Of a stretch of DNA of 64,000 nt, positions 1-24,899 are shown one piece after another. Position numbers and translations under genes: made by a program. This DNA is from Corallium rubrum (Eukaryota > Cnidaria > Anthozoa > Scleralcyonacea > Coralliidae): contig OZ035997.1 of NCBI GenBank assembly GCA_964035015.1, positions 19,003,866-19,067,865 on the forward strand, in the 5' to 3' direction. Within the stretch, counting starts at the first letter, position 1; every line of letters begins with the position of its first letter. Under the pieces are notes generated by a model. That model saw only the letters and a program-made list of their open reading frames with translations. It searched no databases and was not told the origin of the DNA.

Positions 1-330
1 TTGACTCCCGTCCGAAGCCTTCGTGACCCAAATAAATTTGCTTTCCCATGCTTTACTATATTTTCTTCCACTATCGTATGAACCTTTCCATTTGGACGCC
101 ATTAATAATGTGAATTGTGAATGCTAAATAGATCAGTGATCTATATATAGATCAGTGACTAACGCAGTTAATGTGAGCCAGTAATCTATTTGGTCAGTTA
201 TCACATCTCGTTCCCAGAGCTTAGCGACCCCAAGTCCCCAACCGCGTAGGTACATCCGAGTCCTGCATAATTTAGAACTAAATATTTTTATAATTAATCT
301 AATTTTCTGTGATTGTTCAAAAGTGAAAAG

Positions 331-432
331 AGGCCAAAAAGTAGCCAAATGGCCAAATGTTTTTTTCGAGGCCAAACAAGAAAAAAAGAGGCCAAATTCG
401 AGTTATTTGGCCTCAAAAAGGCCAATCTGGCA
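331..432 (+). repeat. Clustered GGCCAAA motifs
   Basis: About seven copies of GGCCAAA, or its complement in GGCCTC, are packed into 100 bases with irregular spacing. They overlap short, unconvincing open frames in several phases. No gene is seen in the first 1.8 kb apart from this cluster and simple AT-rich DNA. Confidence 0.4.
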
Positions 433-1096
433 ACCCTGCTCTTGTTTTCTCCAGCAAAAAAGGGGAACGAATGCCGTAAAATTCGTCGCCGAGCGTTCCC
501 TTGTGTCACACAAATCCCACATGTCCCCTGATCAAAAGCGAGGGCCCAAAAGAGTTGCCTGCGGAGGAGGCTATAACTAACCGATTAAGATGTCTTGTAT
601 CGATCATTCCATTGAATTATTAAATATATCCAGTTGAGTTGAGAAGATTAAGAAACCATAACCCACAAACCATAAACCATTTGAAGGCAAAAAGTTTGAA
701 TGTTTTGAACGTCAAACATTTGATAATAGATTGTAATCTCAGCACGGTGACAATCGAGGTGACAATGTCAGACCGCCACACCTGCGGCCGAAAACTATTT
801 TTCGAGCTTAATTTGAAGGCGGGATCAGGGTGTGCTGAATGTACATTTGCAGACAGTGTTTTCTGCAGTTCTCCAACCGATGCAAATATCAAATTTACAC
901 CGATCGGGCTTCTATGGCGTTGACAGTCAATTTCTCAATAGCGAGAAAGCAATTGTCGAGATACTTCATACCAACGGACCCATGCGAGAGAATGACTTGA
1001 TGATGTAATTTATTGTCATGTGATGGCATATGACGTCACAGTTTATTTGGGCAAATTCTGCTCAGCCCCCCTTACAAAATTTTGCCCGTACGCCTA

Positions 1097-1192
1097 TGGC
1101 TACGTGACTATATACTTGGCTACGTTGGCTACTTGGCTACGTGACTACTTGGTTACGTGGCTACGCGACTACTTGGCTACGTTACGTGGCTT
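1097..1192 (+). repeat. Degenerate tandem repeat of GGCTACGTGACTACTT type
   Basis: Variants of GGCTACGTGACTACTT follow one another about six times with small length changes. It is a short degenerate minisatellite. The open frame across it (1020-1316) is a by-product of the repeat and resembles no known protein. Confidence 0.55.
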
Positions 1193-1858
1193 ATACATAC
1201 TATTTGAGAAATGTTTGGAAATCAGACAAAAACAAATTTATTTATTTATTTATTTAATATATTTTGTCGCAAATAAAAACATATGTACATATATAGAACA
1301 ATTAAGTATAAAATGACAGGAAATTAAAAAGCGACAGGCGGAAGAAACAGGACTGAATATCCCGATTGAAATCTACCTCCTAACACATAAGAACGATTAT
1401 CCAGGCTTAAATAAATAAATAAATAAATAAATAACGATTATTAGGCTTAAACTAGTGATGCTTTGGACAACATACTTTAAACTTTGGAATTGTACTAACG
1501 CAGTCTTTCACACATTTATTCCTTGTTTTAATCACAACAATCTCTTTGTATTTTATCACTCGTCCAATTTTTTAATATTTTTTTTTTCATTTTTGATAAA
1601 GTTGTAAGATAGAAGAAAAAAAAACATTGCAAAATTCAATTAGTCACACGAACGCCGAATTTAGGGCCTGCAAGATCCTGTAAGAAGTTGTTTTTCCTCT
1701 AGCTGCCTTTTCGTCGATGCAGATATAGCTCACGATGAAGAGGTTGTGCGTATTTCCTGTTATATTCATTTCTCTCAACCAGATTCACTTCCTCGGGAAG
1801 GTCCTTTACCTTTACAAACACAATGGTTTCTTTTCTTGAATATGGTGTGGGGTGCAGC

Positions 1859-2460
1859 TTAAGGTGGCTCCCTATAGTTTCAATAAATACGCGCTATTTC
1901 ATACGCTAATTATCTAATGTTATTCACAAGTTTAAAAATTTGTTAGATAAATACTAAGTCGACCTTACTATAGCAGAACTATCGCAGATATATAATATCT
2001 CTCAAAAAGTTCAATTATTTGCTGTTACCATGGTAATAATGACGTTGGAACTTTGGTATATTTTCAAATATTGCATAATTGAAGCGGCATGTCTTCAGTT
2101 TGCTTCAATGAAAATTTTTAAAAATTGCTGAGATGATAGATACTGTTGTGAAGAATATCCATGCACAAAATTAGAGAGGGTTGTATAGACAGATTTTTCG
2201 CTATAAAAATTATCGATTTAAAAATGTTCTGTCTTATATGAAATTTTTTAAAAATTATATATACTTTAGAACTTTTTATAAACTACTTATTTACACAGTT
2301 TAGCAAAATTCACCGAAGAAAACGTCAACAAGTCTAGCATCTATGTCGACGCGGTCATAGAATTTCGAATCGACAAGATCGCTATTTACACATGCGTAGC
2401 GATACTATTTCTAGTCACCAGTCCCCTATTGCCGTAAATTACCGTAGGGAGCCACCTTAA
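1859..2460. mobile_element. TTAA-flanked miniature inverted-repeat element (602 bp)
   Basis: The ends are inverted copies: GGTGGCTCCCTA after TTAA at 1859-1862, and TAGGGAGCCACC before TTAA at 2457-2460. No transposase is inside. A TTAA duplication is the hallmark of piggyBac-type transposition, but the terminal bases are not the usual piggyBac CCC, so the superfamily is inferred only from the target site. Confidence 0.7.
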
Positions 2461-2578
2461 GACTATGTGCACACGGTGCGTTTCCAAGCGTTTTCGTATT
2501 GACTTTAAACAATACGAAAACGCTCGGAAACGTTACGGTGTGCACCAGGGCGTATATAATGTGTGCACATAGTCTTAA
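2457..2578. mobile_element. Second TTAA-flanked miniature element (122 bp, near-perfect palindrome)
   Basis: It runs from TTAA at 2457 through GACTATGTGCACAC to the inverted GTGTGCACATAGTC and TTAA at 2575-2578. Most of it folds back on itself around 2500. It shares its left TTAA with the right TTAA of the element at 1859-2460, so the two abut with no spacer. Confidence 0.65.
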
Positions 2579-2922
2579 TAGCACGCCACAGTTTTCTCTC
2601 TCTAACTCCCCAACTTCTTTTCCAAATTCTGAATCTGCAACTCCTCGCATTTGTCTGGGCGCTGACTGTTTGAAGGCACGTTTTGTGATGACAACACCAG
2701 GGAAAGAAGCATATAGCCACCTTTATATTTTGAGTTGTTAGTTGAATTTTTGCGCGCCATCAACACACGTTGTTGTAATTTCTTCCATAAACTAATAATA
2801 ATTGGAATAATTAAGTTGCAGAATTATGACTCCACTCGGCAAAAATATATGCCTGTGATATACGTGCAATACATGTATTATTTTCAGGGCCGTAGCGGGC
2901 GCCACGGCGCCACAGCACTGCC

Positions 2923-3113
2923 GTGGCATTATTAGCTGTCAATTTTTTTCAATATTTTAACAATATACGCAAGGCAGAATTAACGTGTCGATATATAAAT
3001 AAGTTATACATACCTTGGACTACGACGGATTGTAATATATAATATAAATTAATAATTTCAATAGACGTTCGGCATGAAAATATTTCTTATGTTATAACAG
3101 TACTTCGTGTATG
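2923..3113 (+). repeat. Dispersed repeat, copy 1
   Basis: This AT-rich stretch matches 11315-11488 in the same orientation. The match starts at GTGGCATTATT, passes through ACTACGACGGATTGTAATAT and ends at TACTTCRTGTATG, with few substitutions and a short length change. No coding signal is seen. It is probably a non-autonomous element of unknown class. Confidence 0.75.
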
Positions 3114-3243
3114 ATAAGAAGATACAAGATACAAGAAGTTGTTGAGATCGCTTCATTGTTTATGAAGTCGAAGACGTCTTTCGGAAAAATATCTTGCCTC
3201 GGAAAAGGGAATAGAAATCAGACGACGATGTAGTTGAGACCAA

Positions 3244-3544
3244 GTATTCTCATCAGTATGTCATAAGGATTTAGGGTGAAGGAAAATTCGAGTGTAGAAT
3301 ATATACATTATAAGACCAAACCACGGAGGCCGTGGCTCAGTGGTCAGAGCATTGCACTAGAATCGCAAGGTCGTGGGTTCAATTCCTGCCGGAAGGCCTG
3401 TGTAGTTGCATTTTTCGCAACTGGTCACGGTTTGGTCTTATAATGTATATATTCTCCACTCGAATTTTCCTTCACCCTAAATCCTTATGACATACTATGT
3501 AATCGAGTGAAATGCCCAATATTACTTATTGTATTCTCATCAGT
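3244..3544 (+). mobile_element. Foldback retro-inserted element with a tRNA-like core
   Basis: Inverted arms of 68 bases at 3255-3322 and 3429-3496 match with a single mismatch. A tRNA-like sequence (3326-3396) lies in the loop. The same 14 bases, GTATTCTCATCAGT, occur at 3244-3257 and 3531-3544. Their length is typical of target duplications made by LINE machinery, so the unit looks like a SINE-type insertion, although SINEs do not normally have terminal inverted arms. Confidence 0.75.
3326..3396 (+). pseudogene. tRNA-like sequence (anticodon position AGA)
   Basis: The D arm GCTC/GAGC, an anticodon arm with loop CTAGAAT, and the T arm GTGGG-TTCAATT-CCTGC are in order and include Pol III box A-like and box B-like sequences. 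The acceptor strands do not pair, and one anticodon-stem pair is mismatched. The anticodon would read AGA (Ser), but the long variable arm of a serine tRNA is missing. It is best read as a tRNA-derived core, not a working tRNA gene. Confidence 0.65.
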
Positions 3545-3702
3545 GTTGTTTGCCAACTTTAAAAAGTTTTGAACAAGACATCTTCATATGACCACACTTG
3601 CTAAAATTTTAGCTCAAAACGTTAATTACAAACAAATATCTTACAAACCATATCAGGAACAATCACTGAAACTTAATCTGTATTTACATGCAAGTTGAAG
3701 TT

Positions 3703-4542
3703 ATAGACGGCCGGCCAACCTCGATAAAAGTGTCTCAAAAACACCGTTGATGGCATTTTTTGTTACAAGCAGGTAACCATGCCAGATAGTATTGGATAGC
3801 GTATATTTTGAAGGTGATGGGGGTTGCCAGCTGTAATTTTACATTTATTTATATACTAAAATTTGGGGATTTTTAAAGGCACACTGGGATGAATGGGATT
3901 TCTAAGGAGTGATGCAAACTATACCTAGGTGTTTTATTTTGAAAGACTCGCTTCAGAGCGTTATCCAATCAGCGTGCCTCCAGTTCTGGTTAACCTAATT
4001 CGCATAACTCACAATCATAAACAAACAAGAAATATGGTGTGAATACACCAAACAGCGTTGCTCGGATATCTTCAGACATTTAACTCACCGGATCAACAGT
4101 GTTATCTTGTAATACACGGATGGCAACCGGCCTAGTCATCTTGATTAAGGTCCAAGCTACATTTCTATGGTGGTTACCTGTTTGTAACAAAAAGTTGGCT
4201 GCTTGTTGTGGCTGTTCGGCGAAGTGTTATATTTAGGTGAATTTGCGCCATGTTTCTAGTGTTTGTTTATGATTGTGAGCTAATCAGGCACGCTGATTGG
4301 ATAGTATTCTAAATTTAGCCAATCCAAATAAAACACAAACGTATTAGGCAGCACTTTACAGATATCCCATTCATCACATTGTGCTTTTAAAAAGCTACAA
4401 ATTTTAGAATATAAATCAATAATTATGACTGGTAACCCCCCTTACCTTCAAAATATACACTGATATGATTTATCATGGTTACCTTCTTGTAACAAAAAAT
4501 GCCATCAAAAGTAATATTTTGAAACCTTGGCCGGTTGTCTAT
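3703..4542. mobile_element. Long-armed foldback element (about 840 bp)
   Basis: The ends ATAGACGGCCGGCCAA and TTGGCCGGTTGTCTAT are inverted copies. The similarity continues inward for about 300 bases on each side, through GATGGCATTTTTTGTTACAAG and CCAATCAGCGTGCCT. The arms differ by many substitutions and indels. The flanking TA is compatible with Tc1/mariner-type mobilisation. No transposase is inside. Confidence 0.75.
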
Positions 4543-4748
4543 TATTTGTCTCCAACTCAATACCAATTCATTTAAAAAACAATACCAAATTACCCTAGAG
4601 GGGAATCTAATCTCAAATAATTTATTCCAGCAAACTTAAAACACTTAAAACAATTAAATATTTAGATCAGATGGATATACATGGGGAAGAGCACGCGTAA
4701 ACAGGAACACGAAACACTGCAATACAAGTTGGGCCACCATTTCCATTC

Positions 4749-5598
4749 TTGAAAAGCCAAAGTACACAGTGTGTGCAACCATCTTCAAGCGCAAGTAGTT
4801 ACGGCAGAAATTACAAAGCACAAGCCAAACTAACTTACGATGAACTTAAAGAAAGCTATTTGAAAAACCAAGAAACAACAATAGAATGGCTTAAAGAGTA
4901 CGATCTTATTGCCAAACAGGTAATTTGTCCACACTGTGGTAACCTTATGAAATGGACACCATGTACAGATAGATCAGATGGTTACAAGTTTGAATGTCGA
5001 GGTGGTAAAGCAATCAAGCGGCACAGAATAGAAAGGAGCATCAGAGAGAATACATGGTTCGACAAATGTAAATATGTCAGGTGACAATCGAAAGAGAAAG
5101 TCAACAAATAGGCGGCAAAGGGAAAAGAGTTCAAATTGATGAATCAAAAGTAGGAAAACGGAAGTATCAAAAAGGCCATTATGTCGAAGGTCAATGGATT
5201 TTTGGGGGAATGGAAGAAGACTCGCGAAAGTACTTTCTCGTTGCAGTGGAAGACAGATCAGAAAAAACACTTTTATCCCTCATAAAGAAATGGATTGCAC
5301 CGGAACCATTATAATTTCAGATTGCTGGAAGGCCTATGTCAACATTGAAAAGTCACGGTTATACTTACAAAACGTTTAATCATTCTCAGGAATTTAAGAA
5401 TAACAATGGAGACCATACCAACAAAATTGAAGGACATTGGAAACAAATGGAAGCTACTTTACCAACCCATGGAAGAAAAAATATCATTACTCGTCATATT
5501 TAGCTAAATTTATGTGGAGATACATTAACAAAGACGAGGATCTATTTTGGGTTTTTCTGGAGAACGTAAAGACAATTTATAATCCAAATATGAAATAA
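4749..5598 (+). pseudogene. Merlin (IS1016/ISXO2-like) transposase remnant
   Basis: Merlin elements are eukaryotic DNA transposons whose DDE transposase belongs to the IS1595/ISXO2 fold group. Three reading phases are needed. The first (4749-5084) has a zinc ribbon, CPHCGNLMKW followed by a second Cys pair region ending FEC. The second (5081-5314) has VQIDESKVGKRKYQKGH, GQWIFGG and FLVAVEDRS. The third holds TIIISDCWKAY, then a segment with HTNKIEGHW and a C-terminus ending at the TAA at 5596. The order matches the family. About 70 residues expected between the zinc ribbon and VQIDES are missing, and no ATG starts the frame. It is a dead copy; its terminal inverted repeats were not identified. 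Confidence 0.85.
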
Positions 5599-5742
5599 AG
5601 ATGCGGTTGACAGCATCGGCTTACTTTATCACATGTGGCTATAATACAATGGACAGCATAAATGCAACCTATAGCTCTGATATTTTTACTGCAGTAAAAA
5701 TAACACCCTGCAAGCAGACCCTTATAAATATTCACCGTAAAA

Positions 5743-6061
5743 TAAGGCCCTGCCGAAATCAAGTCGGATCTTTTAAGTCACCGCAGTCCAAACTTCTGGA
5801 CTAGTCAATCTCGTTTTCTTTCGTCAAACCGGTTTTTAGGTCGCACGCATTGAATTTAGGGGAAAACCGATTGCCTAATCTGAGCCCCTTGGTTCGCCGT
5901 TGCTATGGAACGCATACTCTATGTTAATTGGTCAACACTGAGAAAGATATAACCAATGAATGCCCGCCTTTGATTACTACACGCCCACTACCAAAACACT
6001 CCTTAGCAACGTCTGTCACGCATGTTTGACAAAGATTTGACTTGATTTCGGCAGAGCCTTA
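5743..6061. mobile_element. Miniature inverted-repeat element (319 bp)
   Basis: The left end TAAGGCCCTGCCGAAATCAA and the right end TTGATTTCGGCAGAGCCTTA are inverted copies with one mismatch. The interior is non-coding. The TAA/TTA at the ends would fit a three-base TWA target as in PIF/Harbinger elements, but the exact boundary is ambiguous. Confidence 0.65.
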
Positions 6062-6287
6062 ATAACTTTGATGTTTTATTAATCAATGTTTTAACAGTAT
6101 TTACAAACACCTGATTAAACATTCATTTCTTTTGAATTTTCCTTATGAATTATTAATGAACTTGATAACCTTGCATGCCGACATAGTATCTACTCGCACG
6201 CGCATTAGATACAAAAATCATGTGTTTACAGCTTAGTAAAGCTATTGTAAGTTAATATTGTTTATATTAATTTTTTATTATTTTTAG

Positions 6288-21783
<15,496 letters not shown>

Positions 21784-21839
21784 GCAGCAAAGTTTATAAC
21801 TGTAGGATTGTATACTCTAGGAATGTGCATAAAATATTT

Positions 21840-21845
21840 AATAAA
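21840..21845 (+). terminator. AATAAA poly(A) signal, likely of the ceramidase gene
   Basis: A canonical AATAAA lies 57 bases after the proposed stop codon on the same strand. In AT-rich DNA such hexamers also occur by chance; the position supports the last-exon call. Confidence 0.45.
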
Positions 21846-21887
21846 TCCAGACGAGTAGAAGTGCAGTCGGGGATGACCACTCAAAAG

Positions 21888-22117
21888 GACCGTCCCAGTC
21901 TTTCCGCGGCTTTTCCTAAATATGTCGTCAAATATATTTCCCCCCCAAACGCTAGGGGGGTAAACCAGACTACACTGGACTAGGGTTAGAGTTTTTGTTG
22001 TGGGTAGGTTATCCAGAAGACTGCTGAGATCTTGAGACTCACTGAAGTCTGACGACAGATTTGGAAAATCAAATTTGACGACATATTTTGGAACAGCCGC
22101 GGAGAGACTGGGAGGGT
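21888..22117. mobile_element. Foldback element (230 bp)
   Basis: Arms of about 50 bases (GTCCCAGTCTTTCCGCGGCT... against ...AGCCGCGGAGAGACTGGGAG) bracket a 130-base centre. A 160-codon open frame on the - strand (22190-21708) runs across it but resembles no protein and is judged spurious. Confidence 0.7.
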
Positions 22118-22212
22118 CCCTTTGAGTCATTTCTTTTAGTGACGTAGAGTGCATGCATAGATTTGTTTGTACAAAACTAGTTTCAGGCATTCGGGATGTA
22201 TAAAATTATAAC

Positions 22213-22617
22213 TTAAGGGCCGATTACATGGAGACTTCCAGCCTGGGCTGAAATGTCAGCCCGATTAGGCGATTTAAGTGCGACTTTTCGAATAAATGTG
22301 GGTTAATAACATTAATTACTCGGGCTACCTGCACTGCTGCAGTTCATATAAGACCATAAATTCTATTTGTCAAAATATATGCAATTATGCATTGCCATTG
22401 CCATGTAGTCTTGCTAAAGTTCGCATGGGCTACGCCAAGCTTTCAGAAATCAGTAGCCTGAGTGAACGCCTGAGCAGGCGTCTTGTTTGCTATAACATGG
22501 CAAGAATTTCATTCCTGGTTGAATTTCAGCCCGGATGTCGGCTTCCATCCCGGTTGGAGATACCCAGGCTGGAATTTCAGCCCAGGCTGAACATCTCCAT
22601 GTAATCACCCCCTTAGT
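22213..22617. mobile_element. Inverted-repeat element with CAGCCCAGGCTG arms, itself interrupted
   Basis: The ends GATTACATGGAGACTTCCAG and CATCTCCATGTAATC are inverted, with several copies of CAGCC(C)GG words inside. The middle (about 22310-22490) is a different repeat that also occurs inverted at 61761-61926. Confidence 0.6.
22342..22487 (+). repeat. Dispersed repeat shared with 61761-61926
   Basis: TTCATATAAGACCAT at 22342 and the 44-base stretch 22444-22487 both recur in inverted orientation at 61912-61926 and 61761-61804. The longer block contains the hairpin GAACGCCTGAGCAGGCGTC. The DNA between the two matches differs. Confidence 0.65.
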
Positions 22618-23039
22618 TGTTAGACTGCACAGTGCACCACTCTCCTCTGCAGATGCTTCTTGGGCTTTACACGCATCCCTACGCATCCCCGCTATGTCGA
22701 TAAAATCTCAATATTCCTATTATTAAAAGCCCAAGAAGCTTCTGCGGAGGAGAGTGACAGTGCACCATATTGTGATGTATAAAATCAATAATGATTTAGT
22801 TATTGGACTGCACTATAGACTAACAAGCTTTTCCACTGGAACGTATTTATTAAAATGTATTTTTCACGACTACATGTTTTATTTTGTGTATATAGCATAT
22901 CATATTGAATAGCTAAATCGCATGGCATAACTATCAGTAAAGGTCGTACAACAATGAATCTTAAATTACGTGCACATGACTACTGGTAAGAACGTCTAAT
23001 TATGTAATTAACTTTATGTGTAGTTTGTAAACTGTTTTC

Positions 23040-23045
23040 TTTAAT
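23040..23045 (-). terminator. ATTAAA poly(A) signal of the thyroglobulin-domain gene
   Basis: Read on the - strand, ATTAAA lies about 45 bases past the stop codon at 23088. It is a common variant of the AATAAA signal. Confidence 0.45.
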
Positions 23046-23087
23046 GTTGCGATGTGAACACAGGACCATGCTGGGATAATATCTTGG

Positions 23088-24739
23088 TTAAAGTCGCATG
23101 TTATGTGGTTGACAGTCTGCGTTGGTGATATAATACTTTGCTGGGTAAAATTCTTTCGTTGGATTACCATACGAATCAACGCATCGACATCCTCCTAGAT
23201 CACACTGTACGGGCTTGTAGTAACCATACTGATCACAGTCAGGAATTGGATTATATTCTCCATGTTTATTGACCTCTTCTTGAGCATTGTTCTTCATCAT
23301 TTCACAAGGACCCTCTGATAAACGAACATAAATAGTATCTTTATCAGGTTCGACGACAAACGTAGTGTCGCCCCCCCCCCTGACGTAGTCTCGGTGGGTT
23401 GGATAGATTAGGCGGCGTTCAGACTGAGTGCTCGTGCCCAGTGCCCGGGCACTAGTTTGAACAGCGTTCCCAAGCGAAAAACCGGGCACGGGCACTACCT
23501 CGAGAGGTAGTACCGGGCACCGTGCCTGGCACCACCGTGCCTGGCACGAGCACCAATCTGAACAGGATTTTACTGTGCCCAACACTTTTAATCAAAACAA
23601 CATACATAAACTGAGCCAACATAAATTCTTAATAGGAACAAACAGTGGAAACACATCGAAGTATCAAAATCATCCAGAGTTTGGGAACGTGTCTGAACAC
23701 CAGTGCATTTAGTGCCCATTCTCGGGCACTAGACACGGGCACTAGACACGGGCACTTGTTTAGTTTAAAGCCTGGTTCTCATATGTCGCCGATGGTCGGC
23801 GATTTGTGATTTAGATGCATGTTAAAACGGGAAGTGCAGCAGCATGTTAAGTAATAAAGAACAATGCAGAAAAGCAGTGCTTTTATTCTTTTACATAACA
23901 TGCATCTAAATCTTTTTGTTCTACATTGATGCCTGCAAATTTATGCGCGGTCACGGTGACTTGCGGTCAACTTACCAATGCAAACTCTGAATATTAATTT
24001 TAATTCGTACCAACTGAATATTATTTTTCTAAGACAAAAGATTTGTCCACCCTCTGCTTCATTCTTCCAAGCCATGCACATAATTGTACTATTTGTTAGC
24101 TGCTTTGAATTTTAAGACGGTATATTATTAGATGGCGTTGTCGTCCTATAGTTTCTTATTCAGTAATATTGTACCAGTAGCACAAATAGGATGAACTTGA
24201 CAACAATAGCATACGCCGAACACTTCAAAATTCAGCCAAACCAGCAATTTTAGTTAGCAATAGTGGTCGACTTGTGGCAAGTCTAGCTATACTGGCTGGT
24301 TGAGTAAGCTCATTGGGTCCTGCCACCCTGTCCTCTACGCGCTATTACAGCCCAAATGCTTTGCTTAAATAGCTTGACAGACGTTCTTTGAACAGCACAA
24401 TTGCTAACGATCGACAGAAATCTCCGCGGAAACAGAAAATAAATGTATGGGCTTGGCAGTAATTAAATTGTCACACGTTACTTATTATAACATATTAGTT
24501 CAGAAATTTAGATGTATCATGTAAGGATGGTCACTAATCATCTGTCAGGATTTTAACTGCTAACAGCACCTTCAGTTTTTATGCAATAGGTACTAATTAT
24601 GAAGATGAAAAACGATAATTTACCACTAACATGATTTCATAACAACTAAAAACTCACCAGGCGTTGGATATGTAAAAACAGAGTAAGGAGAGCTCAAATA
24701 TGCACAGACAAACAGCAAGAGAGAATACTGGCGGAGCAT
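23088..24739 (-). CDS. Secreted single thyroglobulin type-1 domain protein (thyropin-like)
   Basis: Two exons on the - strand. Exon 1 (24739-24658) encodes a signal peptide starting MLRQYSLLLFVCAYL and ends at a GTGAGT donor in phase 1. Exon 2 (23389-23088) begins after GAG in the matching phase, giving 127 residues. The domain has six Cys in thyroglobulin type-1 order: GPCEMM, IPDCDQYGYYKPVQC, GGCRCVD and NADCQ. The usual CWCV box reads CRCV. Such domains often inhibit cysteine proteases (thyropins; equistatin of a sea anemone has three), but inhibition is only an inference here. A run of ten C at 23371-23380 lies inside exon 2, so an assembly length error there would change the frame. The intron holds a hairpin repeat. 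A TATA box lies about 100 bases before the ATG. Confidence 0.7.
23414..23570. mobile_element. Hairpin repeat rich in GGGCAC in the thyroglobulin-gene intron
   Basis: GTTCAGACTGAGTGCTCGTG at the left pairs with CACGAGCACCAATCTGAAC at the right. Inside, GTGCCCGGGCAC and GTGCCTGGCAC palindromes repeat. Similar CGGGCACTAGACACGGGCAC runs at 23712-23758 look like a second partial copy. Confidence 0.6.
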
Positions 24740-24841
24740 ATTGGTTGCACTAGTTTCCAGTAGTCAGCACTTTGAGGTATAAACTGGAAGTTGAACGTAA
24801 TGGTTGTACTTCGATCATACTGACTGTCCTAGAATCACCGG

Positions 24842-24851
24842 CTTTTATATA
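24842..24851 (-). promoter_or_regulatory. TATA box of the thyroglobulin-domain gene
   Basis: On the - strand TATTATATAAAAGCC stands about 100 bases before the ATG at 24739, leaving a 5' leader of roughly 70 bases. Just upstream (24862-24885) is AACGGTTTCAACGGTATTTT, a sequence that also forms the ends of the element at 27571-28638. Confidence 0.55.
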
Positions 24852-24899
24852 ATACCAGTCATTTCAAAATACCGTTGAAACCGTTGGAAATTTAAATTT

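Noticed and set aside
23402..23585. Extension of the thyroglobulin-domain frame up to 23585
   Set aside because: The first part reads through a GGGCAC hairpin repeat; a splice acceptor at 23389 in the right phase and a signal-peptide exon upstream explain the gene better.
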